From Rhodobium gokarnense (GTDB taxonomy: Bacteria > Pseudomonadota > Alphaproteobacteria > Rhizobiales > Rhodobiaceae): 64,000 nt of DNA. Below are positions 1 to 8,400 of this stretch, one piece after another (within the stretch, counting starts at the first letter, position 1; each line of letters opens with the position of its first letter). The notes under the pieces are model-generated. The model was not told the origin of the DNA. It saw nothing but the letters and a program-made list of their open reading frames with translations, and made no database searches. The stretch lies in NCBI RefSeq assembly GCF_025961475.1, contig NZ_JAOQNS010000010.1, positions 154,743 through 218,742 of the forward strand. The letters run 5' to 3'. Both the position numbers and the translations under genes were made by a program.

Positions 1-46
1 GGCCCGCTTCCCTGCTCGGCGTTTTCCTGGCTATGCGGCGCGGCGA

Positions 47-301
47 TCAGTAGTCGCAGCGGGCGCGGTAGCGGCGGCCGTAACGGTCGCGGTAGTAGCA
101 CCAGCCCGGCTCGGCGGCACGGCCGATGAGACCGCCGGCAACGGCACCGATGGCACCGCCGGCGACGGCGCCGCCCATGGTTCCACTGGTCGCGGCGCCG
201 ATCGCGGCGCCCGAGGCGCCGCCGATGACGGCACCCTGTTCGGTCGTCGTGCAGCCGGCGATCATCAGCGCGGCAAGGGCAGGCAGGATCACTTTCTTCA
301 T
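47..301 (-). CDS. Small glycine-zipper lipoprotein
   Basis: 84 aa. The N-terminus is a lipoprotein signal: a short positive start, a hydrophobic stretch and the lipobox IAGC with Cys about residue 17. The middle is a glycine zipper with repeated GGAxGAAIGA-like units (about residues 26-60) that should form a membrane-embedded helical hairpin. The tail is basic and Tyr/Arg/Cys rich (YRDRYGRRYRARC). Such proteins sit in the outer membrane or periplasm of alphaproteobacteria and usually have no assigned function. It stands alone, with about 95 bp to the photolyase gene on the same strand. A structural or envelope-stress role is inference. Confidence 0.85.
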   Translation of the reverse strand: MKKVILPALAALMIAGCTTTEQGAVIGGASGAAIGAATSGTMGGAVAGGAIGAVAGGLIGRAAEPGWCYYRDRYGRRYRARCDY

Positions 302-396
302 GGAATTGCTCCTCCGGTTGTCGCAAGAGCAATTCGCGGCGGCGAAAAAAGTTTCATGCCGGGTGCGATTCTTTCGCCGACAGGGTTACCGCGCGG

Positions 397-1863
397 TCAG
401 TCGTTACCGTCCTTCATGCGGCGATAGCGCTCCAGCGCCCGCTTGCGGGCCGTTGCGTGGTCGACGATGGGGTGGGGGTAGTCGCGGCCGAGTTCGATGC
501 CCGCCTCTTTCAGCTCCATCGGCTTGGCGGTCCAGGGGGCGTGGACGGCGTTGGCAGGAAGGTCCTTCAACTCCGGTACCCAGCGGCGGACATACTCCCC
601 GTCCGGGTCGAACTTCTCGCCCTGCAGGACCGGGTTGAAGACCCGGAAATAGGGCGCGGCGTCGGCGCCGGAGCCGGCGACCCACTGCCAGCTCGCCGTA
701 TTGTTGGCGAGGTCGGCATCGACGAGGGTGTCCCAGAACCAGACTTCGCCCTCGCGCCAGTGGACGAGGAGATCCTTGACGAGAAAGGAAGCGACGATCA
801 TGCGCACGCGGTTGTGCATCCAGCCGGTCGCCCAGAGCTCGCGCATGCCGGCATCGACGATCGGATAGCCGGTCATGCCCTGTTGCCAGGCCTTCAGGCC
901 GCCGTCGTCGTCCTTCCATTCGAAATCGGAAAATTCCGGGCGGAGCGGCTCTTCCGGCAGGGTCGGAAAGTGAAACAGCAGGTGCCAGGAGAATTCACGC
1001 CAGGCGATCTCCGACAGAAATGTCTCGACGCCCTTCGGCGTCGGCTGGCCGGTCGCCGACATGCCGGCGGCGATCGCCGCGTGCCAGATCTGGCGCGGGC
1101 CGACCTCGCCGAAATGGAGGTGGGGGGAAAGACGCGAGGTGCCGGCCTTTGCCGGCAGGTTCCGCTTGTCGGCATAGGCCATGACGGCCTCGTCGACGAA
1201 GGTGGCGAGGCGTTCGCGGGCTCCCTTTTCCCCCGGTGTCCAGGCTTCGCGCAGGCCGCCGGCCCAATCGGGTTTTTCGGGAAGCAGCTTCCAGTCGTCG
1301 AGGTTTTCCGTCTTGGGGAAGGCGTCGGGTGCGGGGATGCCGTCCGGTGCCGCTTCGGGTCTTTCGGGGTCGCCGAGGCCGCGCAGCGCCTTCCAGAACG
1401 GCGTGAAGACCTTGTAGGGTCCGCCGTCCTTGGTCTCGATCTCCCAGGGTTCGCAGAGGAGGGCGGCGTTGAAGCTTTTCGCCTCGATGCCGCGCTCCTT
1501 CAGGGAGGTCTTGATGGCCTCGTCGCGGCGGGTCGCCCAGGGCTCGTAGCGGCGGTTCCAGAAGACGACCTCGGCTCCGGTCTCCTTGAGTAGGTCGTCG
1601 ATCGCGTCGGCTGCGTTGCCGGACCTCAGGATCAGCCGGCTGCCGCGGCCCGACAGGTCCTCGGCGAGGGCTTTCAGCGATCCGTGGAGCCACCAGCGCG
1701 AGGCGCCGCCGGGCGCGCGGTCCCCGGCATCCTCGTCATCGCGGATGAAGACCGGCACGACGGGGCGGCCGGTGGAGACCGCAGCGGTGAGCGCCGGGTT
1801 GTCGGAAAGGCGCAGGTCGCGGCGGAACCAGAGGAGGACGGGGGCACCGGTGTCGGCGGGCAT
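397..1863 (-). CDS. phrB: Deoxyribodipyrimidine photo-lyase (class I CPD photolyase)
   Basis: 488 aa, normal length. It repairs cyclobutane pyrimidine dimers in DNA using light, with FADH as catalyst and an antenna cofactor. The N-terminal Rossmann-like photolyase domain begins VLLWFRRDLRLSDNPAL. The C-terminal FAD-binding helical domain contains EIAWREFSWHLLF, GYPIVDAGMRELWATGWMHNR and NNTASWQWVAGSGADAAPYF, all diagnostic of the class I photolyase/cryptochrome family. The ATG at 1863 places the FRRDLR motif at residue 13, as in homologues. It lies about 160 bp downstream of the cytochrome b561 gene on the same strand; co-transcription is possible but not shown. Confidence 0.95.
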   Translation of the reverse strand: MPADTGAPVLLWFRRDLRLSDNPALTAAVSTGRPVVPVFIRDDEDAGDRAPGGASRWWLHGSLKALAEDLSGRGSRLILRSGNAADAIDDLLKETGAEVVFWNRRYEPWATRRDEAIKTSLKERGIEAKSFNAALLCEPWEIETKDGGPYKVFTPFWKALRGLGDPERPEAAPDGIPAPDAFPKTENLDDWKLLPEKPDWAGGLREAWTPGEKGARERLATFVDEAVMAYADKRNLPAKAGTSRLSPHLHFGEVGPRQIWHAAIAAGMSATGQPTPKGVETFLSEIAWREFSWHLLFHFPTLPEEPLRPEFSDFEWKDDDGGLKAWQQGMTGYPIVDAGMRELWATGWMHNRVRMIVASFLVKDLLVHWREGEVWFWDTLVDADLANNTASWQWVAGSGADAAPYFRVFNPVLQGEKFDPDGEYVRRWVPELKDLPANAVHAPWTAKPMELKEAGIELGRDYPHPIVDHATARKRALERYRRMKDGND

Positions 1864-2026
1864 GGATCACCTTCGAAGGGCCGGGGAGGGAAGGGCGTTG
1901 TCGTTCTTTCGCGTACGAGACGCAACGCCTGGCGGACCACCGACGGTTCCGGACGGCTGCCCCAAAAGCATACGGGGCCGCGGATGTTCGCGACCCCGAT
2001 CTGTGCCGGATCTCGTTGTTCTGGCG

Positions 2027-2680
2027 TCAGGCCCGCTTGGCGCCGGTCACCATCGCCCGGGCCAGGTTCTCCCGGTGGGCGTAGCTGGCAAAGAAGACGC
2101 CGGCGATGTGCAGGAGGATGAGGGCGAGCGTCAGATTGGCGGCGATCTCGTGAGTCTCCGCCCAGAACCCTTCTTCCTCGTCGCCTTCCCCGTGCTCGCG
2201 GCCCTCGCCGTATTCCTCGTGGTCTTCCCGTTCGCCGTGGACGCGTAGTCCCTGGCCCTCGGGTGCGGCGGCAACGATGCCGGCGAGCGGGCCGCGGCCT
2301 TCCTCGGCGGCAAGGCGCCCCATGCCCGACACCGCGGTGACGGCGAGGCAGAGGAGGAGGGCGACGGTCATCGCCCCGCCGGCCGGGCTGTGGCCGATGT
2401 GGCGCTCGGCCTTGCCGGAGACGAGGCCCTTCAGATAGGCGACGACGCGCCCCGGGCCGGTGACGAAGTCTGAAAACCGCGCCCGCTTCGGCCCGACGAA
2501 CCCCCAGACAATGCGCAGCAGCACCGTCGCGGCGATGGCGTAGCCGGCCCAGGTGTGCAGCCATTCCGGCTCGCCCTCGGTGAGATAGGCGGTGGCGAAG
2601 GCCGCCACCAGGACCCAGTGGCCGATGCGGATGAGGGGATCCCAGACCCGGATCGTGCCGTTGCTTCCGGTCGCGGCCAT
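2027..2680 (-). CDS. Cytochrome b561 family membrane protein with acidic/His-rich loop
   Basis: 217 aa inner-membrane di-haem b-type cytochrome of the bacterial b561 (Ni/Fe-hydrogenase type) family. About four membrane helices are visible. Candidate haem ligands are His in RIGHW (about residue 20), WLHTWAG (about 41), and THEIAANL and ILLHIAG near the C-terminus. Between helices 3 and 4 there is an unusual acidic, His-containing segment (about residues 145-172, GEREDHEEYGEGREHGEGDEEEG) that looks metal-binding or periplasmic. Its start codon touches the stop of the PepSY gene at 2680-2976, so the two are translationally coupled. This suggests the PepSY protein is a periplasmic partner. The electron acceptor is unknown. 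Confidence 0.85.
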   Translation of the reverse strand: MAATGSNGTIRVWDPLIRIGHWVLVAAFATAYLTEGEPEWLHTWAGYAIAATVLLRIVWGFVGPKRARFSDFVTGPGRVVAYLKGLVSGKAERHIGHSPAGGAMTVALLLCLAVTAVSGMGRLAAEEGRGPLAGIVAAAPEGQGLRVHGEREDHEEYGEGREHGEGDEEEGFWAETHEIAANLTLALILLHIAGVFFASYAHRENLARAMVTGAKRA

Positions 2681-2976
2681 CAGTCGTCGTCGCCCCGGCG
2701 CTGCATCGGCTCACCGGTCATCGGGTCGAGATAGGCCTTGACGCGCATGCCGTCGGCGCTGGTCATCTCCACCTCGTAGCCGTGGCGCTCGGCTTCGATC
2801 TCGCTGACCGTGTAACCCTTCGCCTTCAGCTTTGCGGCGATAGCATCGACGCTCATCCACTCCGCGCGCGGCGTGGACGCGGCCATCTCGTCGCCGTCGT
2901 CGGAGGCCTCGGCGCTGGCGGCCGCAAGGCCGGTGGCGGCGGCAAGGGCGAGGGGCAGAACAAACTTGCGGATCAT
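2680..2976 (-). CDS. Secreted PepSY domain protein
   Basis: 98 aa with a Sec signal peptide (IRKFVLPLALAAATGLAAASAEA), then an acidic DDGDE stretch and one PepSY domain (about residues 40-92). The pattern is AIAAKLKAKGYTVSEIEAERHGYEVEMTSADG, then KAYLDPMTGE, the typical PepSY helix followed by strands ending DPxTGE. PepSY domains are periplasmic regulatory or binding modules. It is the first gene of a two-gene minus-strand unit with cytochrome b561 and is divergent from a second PepSY gene at 3114. Confidence 0.85.
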   Translation of the reverse strand: MIRKFVLPLALAAATGLAAASAEASDDGDEMAASTPRAEWMSVDAIAAKLKAKGYTVSEIEAERHGYEVEMTSADGMRVKAYLDPMTGEPMQRRGDDD

Positions 2977-3047
2977 GTCGGTCTCCTTTTCATGCCGTTG
3001 CAGCGGCGGTCGTGCCGCTTCGGTGGCTCCCTTGTCGCCCAGCCGCC

Positions 3048-3086
3048 CTGACGGCGGGCTGACGCCTGCTGTCAGCTTGCTGTCAG
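3048..3086. promoter_or_regulatory. Tandem CTGNC repeats: likely response-regulator operator between divergent PepSY genes
   Basis: The pentamer CTGAC or CTGTC occurs at 3048, 3059, 3069 and 3080, spaced 11, 10 and 11 bp, so all fall on one face of the helix. The last two form an exact direct repeat GCTGTCAG (3068-3075 and 3079-3086) with 11-bp period. This is the architecture of OmpR/PhoB-family operators. The array sits just upstream of the PepSY-regulator-kinase genes and could also serve the divergent PepSY-cytochrome unit. Binding by the regulator encoded at 3452-4114 is inference. Confidence 0.6.
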
Positions 3087-3113
3087 GTCGATGGCGGTAG
3101 AGGATGGCGGGCC

Positions 3114-3452
3114 ATGAAACGCCTGATTCCGCCCTTTCTGCTCCTTGCCGCGCTCGCCGCCGTCCCGGCCGCCATCGGTCTTCCGGCCATCGCCGACAGC
3201 GACCATCATGAGGAGCGCGACCACGACGAGGCGCGCGCCGCCCTTCGGCGCGGCGACGTGCTGCCGCTCATCCGCATCCTTGAAATCGTCGGCGACAAGC
3301 TCGGCGGGCGGGTCATCGAGGTGGAGTTCGAGCGCCGCCACGAGGGCTATGTCTACGAGCTGGAAGTGCTCGGCGAGGGCGGCCGGCTGCGCGAGGTGAA
3401 GGTCGATGCGGCGACCGGCCGGATCCTGTCGCGCGGCGGGGAGGACGACTGA
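3114..3452 (+). CDS. Secreted PepSY domain protein, linked to two-component system
   Basis: 112 aa with an N-terminal signal peptide (KRLIPPFLLLAALAAVPAAIGLPAIA). A charged His/Asp/Glu segment follows (DSDHHEERDHDEAR), then a PepSY domain (about 45-110) with LPLIRILEIVGDKLGGRVIEVEFE and DAATGRILS. The last base of its stop overlaps the start of the response-regulator gene, so it is co-translated with the signalling pair. Small periplasmic proteins encoded immediately upstream of kinase/regulator pairs are known to modulate the kinase in rhizobia (for example FeuN with FeuPQ). A similar role here is inference. Confidence 0.85.
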   Translation: MKRLIPPFLLLAALAAVPAAIGLPAIADSDHHEERDHDEARAALRRGDVLPLIRILEIVGDKLGGRVIEVEFERRHEGYVYELEVLGEGGRLREVKVDAATGRILSRGGEDD

Positions 3453-4114
3453 TGCGCGCGCTCGCCGTTGAGGACGACGCGCGCATCGCGGCCGACCTGA
3501 AGGCGGCGCTGGAGGGCGCCGGCTTTCGCGTGGAGACCTGCGGCGACGGCGAGGACGCCTGGTTCCGCGGCGACACGGAGGATTACGACCTCGTCGTCCT
3601 CGACCTCGGCCTTCCCGGCATGGACGGGCTCTCCGTGCTGAAGCGCTGGCGCGCGGGCGGGCGGGAGATGCCGGTGCTGGTGCTGACGGCGCGCGGCGCC
3701 TGGAGCGAGCGGGTGGAGGGCATCGAGGCCGGCGCCGACGATTATTTGCCCAAACCCTTCCGCATGGAGGAACTCATCGCCCGGGCGCGGGCGCTGATGC
3801 GCCGTGCGGCAGGCCGCGGGAGCGCCGTCCTCAGCCTTGGCGAGATCACCGTCGACACCAACCGGATGACCGTTTCCCGGCGCGGCGTGCCGCTGTCGCT
3901 GACGGCCCTGGAATACCGGCTCGTCGCCTATCTGATGCTGAACCGCGACCGGGTGGTGCCGGTGTCGGAACTCCTGGAACACCTTTATGGCGACGAGGAC
4001 GCGCGCGAGGCGAACGCCCTTGAGGCGGTGATCGCGCGGCTGAGGCGCAAGTTCGGTGCCGGCGCGATCGGCACGCGGCGCGGCTTTGGCTATTTCCTGG
4101 AAGGCGGATCGTGA
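3452..4114 (+). CDS. OmpR-family response regulator
   Basis: 220 aa. The receiver domain (1-115) has the acidic pocket EDD at 7-9, the phospho-acceptor D51 in VVLDLGLPGMDG, T in VLVLTARG and K in LPKPF. The C-terminal winged-helix DNA-binding domain (about 125-218) ends RRKFGAGAIGTRRGFGYFL, the typical recognition helix and wing of OmpR/PhoB regulators of the QseB/PhoP type. It overlaps the kinase gene downstream by 4 bp. The tandem CTGNC array at 3048-3086 is a candidate binding site. Confidence 0.93.
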   Translation: MRALAVEDDARIAADLKAALEGAGFRVETCGDGEDAWFRGDTEDYDLVVLDLGLPGMDGLSVLKRWRAGGREMPVLVLTARGAWSERVEGIEAGADDYLPKPFRMEELIARARALMRRAAGRGSAVLSLGEITVDTNRMTVSRRGVPLSLTALEYRLVAYLMLNRDRVVPVSELLEHLYGDEDAREANALEAVIARLRRKFGAGAIGTRRGFGYFLEGGS

Positions 4115-5496
4115 GGCGGCTGTCGCTGCGCCTGCGGCTGGCGCTTGCCGGTGCCGTCGCGGTCGTCGTGGCGCTGGCGCTTGCCGCGGCCGGGCTCGTC
4201 GCGCTCTTCGGCACCCATGTGGAGCGGCGCGCCATGGCCGAGCTTTCCGTGCAGCTCGACCAGGTGCTTTCCGGTCTTGCGTTCCGCGACGGGGCCCTGG
4301 TCCTGGCGACGCCGCCGGCCGATCCGCGTTTTTCAAAACCCTATTCCGGGCTCTACTGGCAGATCGCCGCGGAAGGCCGACTGCTGCGGTCGCGCTCGCT
4401 CTGGGATGCCGAACTGCCACTGCCGAGTGACGATCTTGTCGACGGCCAGGTGCACCGGCATGACCTTGTCGGGCCGTCCGGCGAGACGCTGCTGACGCTG
4501 GAGCGGAGCGTGACGCTTCCGGCCCGACTCGGCGGCGGCCCGGCGCGTGCGGCCGTCGCCATGGACGCGCGCGAACTCGCCGCCGCGCAGCGGGCCTTCC
4601 TTGCCGATATTATCCCCTATCTGGCGCTGCTTGCGCTCGTGCTGATTGCGGCCGGCTGGGTCCAAATGGCGGTCGGCCTCCGGCCGCTACGCTCGCTCGG
4701 CACGCGGGTGACGGAACTGCGCTCCGGCACGGCGCGGCGGATGGGCGACGACTGGCCTCAAGAGGTCCGCCCGCTCGCCGGCGAGATCGACGCGCTGCTC
4801 GATGCCCGCGAGGCGGACCTCGCCCGGGCGCGGGCGCGGGCCGGCGACCTTGCCCACGGGCTGAAGACGCCGCTGCAGGCGCTGCTCGGCGAGGCGGCGC
4901 GGCTGCGCGCCAAGGGCGAGATCGAGGCAGCCGAGGACATCGACCAGGTGGTGCGGTCCATGCAGCGCCATGTGGAGCGCGAACTGGTGCGGGCGCGGGC
5001 GGCCGCCCATGCCTTCAAGGCGCGCGCCGATGTGGCAAGGGCCGTGGAGCGGATCGTCGCCGTGCTGCGCCGGACCCCCGACGGTGGGCGGCTCGATTGG
5101 CAGATCAATGTCGCGCCGGGGCTCGCCGTGGCGCTCGACGAAGGCGATTTTTCCGAGGCGCTCGGGGCGCTGGCGGAAAACGCTGCGCGGTTTGCGGCGA
5201 GCGTGGTGACGATTGCGGCGACGGCCGAGGGGGAAACTGTTCACATCGCGCTCCGCGACGACGGGCCGGGAATCCCTGAGGCGCGGCTGCAGGAAATGAC
5301 GGCGCGCGGCCGGCGGCTCGACGAGGCCGGCGGTGGCAGCGGTCTCGGGCTGGCCATCGCCTCGGAAATCGCCGAGGCGGCCGGCGGCGCGTTGACGCTT
5401 GCGAACAAATCGCCGGGGCTGGACGCCCGGCTCGTGCTGCCGCTTGCGGCGCCGGGCAATCCGCCGCTCAGTGGAAATCCCGCGACTTCGGGATGA
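4111..5496 (+). CDS. Sensor histidine kinase (PhoQ/QseC-like)
   Basis: 461 aa, GTG start overlapping the regulator stop. Two membrane helices (about 9-31 and 167-188) bracket a periplasmic sensor region, followed by a HAMP-like linker. The H-box is DLAHGLKTPLQ (His about 250), as in PhoQ-like kinases. The ATPase domain has the N-box ENAARF, the G1 box DDGPGIP and the G2 box GSGLGLAIASEIAEAAGG. It pairs with the adjacent OmpR-type regulator. The signal is unknown, but the cytochrome b561 and PepSY neighbours hint at a metal, redox or envelope cue. The 3' end overlaps the convergent dnaE2 gene by 29 bp. Confidence 0.92.
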   Translation: MRRLSLRLRLALAGAVAVVVALALAAAGLVALFGTHVERRAMAELSVQLDQVLSGLAFRDGALVLATPPADPRFSKPYSGLYWQIAAEGRLLRSRSLWDAELPLPSDDLVDGQVHRHDLVGPSGETLLTLERSVTLPARLGGGPARAAVAMDARELAAAQRAFLADIIPYLALLALVLIAAGWVQMAVGLRPLRSLGTRVTELRSGTARRMGDDWPQEVRPLAGEIDALLDAREADLARARARAGDLAHGLKTPLQALLGEAARLRAKGEIEAAEDIDQVVRSMQRHVERELVRARAAAHAFKARADVARAVERIVAVLRRTPDGGRLDWQINVAPGLAVALDEGDFSEALGALAENAARFAASVVTIAATAEGETVHIALRDDGPGIPEARLQEMTARGRRLDEAGGGSGLGLAIASEIAEAAGGALTLANKSPGLDARLVLPLAAPGNPPLSGNPATSG

Positions 5497-8400
5497 CGCG
5501 GACGTTGCGCGGGTGGCGGGCGCGGGTCGGCGGGCCGGTCGCGGCCTCGTCCTCCTGCAGAGCCAAAAGATCGGCGCTGCGATCGCGGACGGCGCTGGCG
5601 ATCAGGTGGATGACGCCCTCCGAACTCTTCTGGATGCGACCTTCGACGACGGCGAGGCGGGCGCTCATCACCTCGCGGCGGAACCGCTCGAAGCGGCGCG
5701 CCCAGATGAGCGCGTTGGCGATGCCGGTCTCGTCCTCCAGCGTCATGAAGATGGCATTTCCCTTGCCCGGCCGCTGGCGGATGATGACGACGCCGGCGCA
5801 GCGCACAAAGGCGGCATCGGGGAGATCGGCAAGGCCGGCGCAGGGGGTGATTCCTTCGCCGGCGAATTTTTTCCTCAGGAACGACAGAGGGTGCGCCTTC
5901 AGGGAGAAGCGCAGCGTCTGGTAGTCGGTGACGACGTGCTCCGACATCGGCATTTCCGGCAGCAGCGTTTGCGGCTCCTCGCCGAGCTCGTGCGCCTCGG
6001 CCGCGGCGAATAGCGGCAGCGGCGCGTCGTCGGGCAGGCGCCGCACGGCCCAGAGCGCGTTCCGCCGGTCGAGCGCGATCGAGCGGAAGGCGTCGGCGTC
6101 GGCCAGCTTCTTCAGCGCACCATGGGGCAGGCGGGTGCGGCGCCACAGGGACTCGATGTCGCCGTAGCCGTCTTCTCGCCCGTCCGTCAGCGTCTTTGCC
6201 CAGTCCTCCCGGAACCCGTCGATCTGGCGAAAGCCGAGGCGGAGGGCGAGGGACCCATCGTCGGTATCCTCCAACGTGTTGTCCCAGAAGCTGGCGTTGA
6301 TGTCGGGGCCGCGCACCGTCACCCCGTGCTCGCGGGCGTCGCGGACGATCTGGGCCGGGGCGTAGAACCCCATGGGCTGGGCGTTGAGGAGGCCGCAGGC
6401 AAAGACCGCCGGGTGGTGGCATTTGATCCAGGCGGAGATGTAGACCAGCTTGGCGAAGGAGGCGGCGTGGCTTTCCGGAAAGCCGTAGTCCCCAAAACCC
6501 TTGATCTGGTTGAAGCAGCGCTCGGCGAAATCGCGCTCATAGCCGCGCCGGACCATGCCCTCGACCATCTTTGCCTCGAACGAGTGGATGGTGCCGAGGT
6601 GGCGGAAGGTGGCCATGGCGCGCCGCAATCCATTGGCCTCGTCGGGGGTGAACTCCGCCGCGACAATGGCGACCTTCATGGCCTGTTCCTGGAACAGCGG
6701 CACGCCGAGGGTGCGGCTCAGCACGTGGCGCAGTTCGTCCGGGTCGTGCGGCGGGGCGGGCGAGGGAAAATGCACCTCCTCCTCGCCGTTCCGCCGGCGC
6801 AGATAGGGGTGCACCATGTCGCCCTGGATCGGGCCGGGGCGGACGATCGCGACCTCGATGACGAGGTCGTAGAATTTTTGAGGCTTCAGGCGCGGCAGCA
6901 TGGCGATCTGGGCGCGGCTTTCGACCTGGAAGACGCCGATGGAATCGCCACTTTGCAGCATCTCGTAGACGGCCGCGTCCTTCTGCGGGATGCCGGCGAG
7001 GTCGGGATCGAGGCCGCAATGGCCGCGCATCAGGTCGAAGCATTTGCGGATGCAGGTCAGCATGCCGAGGGCCAGCACGTCGACCTTCATCAGGCCGAGG
7101 ATGTCGATGTCGTCCTTGTCCCATTCGATGAAGGTGCGGTCCGCCATCGCCGCATTGCCGATCGGCACCAGCTCGTCGAGCCGGCCGCGGGTCAAGACGA
7201 AGCCGCCGACATGCTGGGAGAGGTGGCGCGGAAAGCCGAGCAGCGTTCCGGCAAGGTCGACCGCCTGCTTGATGAGCGGGTTTTCCGGGTCGAGGCCGGC
7301 CTCGCGCACCCTGAGCGCGCCCTTGCTGTCGCCCCAGCTTCCCCAGACCGTGCCGGCAAGGCGGGCGGTGACGTCTTCCGTCAGCCCGAAGACCTTGCCG
7401 ACCTCGCGGATGGCGCTGCGCGGCCTGTAGCGGATGACGGTGGCGGCGATGCCGGCGCGCTCGCGGCCGTAGCGCTGGTAGATGTGCTGGATCACCTCCT
7501 CGCGCCGCTCGTGCTCGAAATCGACGTCGATGTCGGGCGGCTCCTTGCGTTCGGCGGAAATGAAGCGGGCGAACAGGAGATCGTGCTCGGCCGGGTCGAC
7601 GGCGGTGATGCCGAGCACGTAGCAGACGGCGGAATTGGCGGCCGAGCCCCGGCCCTGGCAGAGGATGCCGCGGTCCTCGGCGAAGCGGACGATGTCGTGG
7701 ATGGTGAGGAAATAGCGGGCGTAATCGAGGTCGGAAATCAGCTTCAACTCGTCGACAAGGAGCCTTTCGACCTTTGCCGGCACGCCGTCCGGATAGCGCC
7801 AGCGCGCGCGCTTCCAGGTCAACTCCTCCAGCCATCCCTGCGGAGTTTTGCCCGGCGGGATCATCTCCTCCGGATATTCGTAGCAAAGCTCGTCGAGGGA
7901 AAAGTCGATGCGCTCAAGCAGATGGCCGGTCTCGGCGATCGCCTCCGGCGCGTCGCGGAACAGGCGGGCCATTTCTTGGGGGTATTTCAAATGGCGCTCG
8001 GCATTGGCGGCGAGGCGCCGGCCGGCGCTCGCTAGCCTCAGTCCCTCGCGGATGCAGGTGACGACGTCCTGCAGGGGCCGCCGCTCCGGCCGGTGATAGA
8101 GCACGTCGTTGACGGCAAGGAGCGGCACGCCCGCTTCCTCGGCGAGGGTTTTCAGGCCGATGAGCCGGCGCCGGTCGTTGCCGCGATAGAGCATGGAGGC
8201 GGCAAGCCAGACGGCACCCGGCGCGGCTTCCTTTAGGCGGCTAAGGGTTTTGAAGAGGGTATCTCTCTCTACCGGTGGCTCCCCGCTCTGCGTCACCACC
8301 GGGCTTCGACCCGGTGGTCCATGCGGCGCTGCCGGATCGTTCCGAGACGCCGAATGGATTGCCGGGTCAAGCCCGGCAATGACGCCTGAGAGAGATTGAG

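Noticed and set aside
6122..8035. A 637-residue plus-strand frame opposite dnaE2
   Set aside because: Antisense shadow of a canonical polymerase core; no domain or ribosome-binding site.
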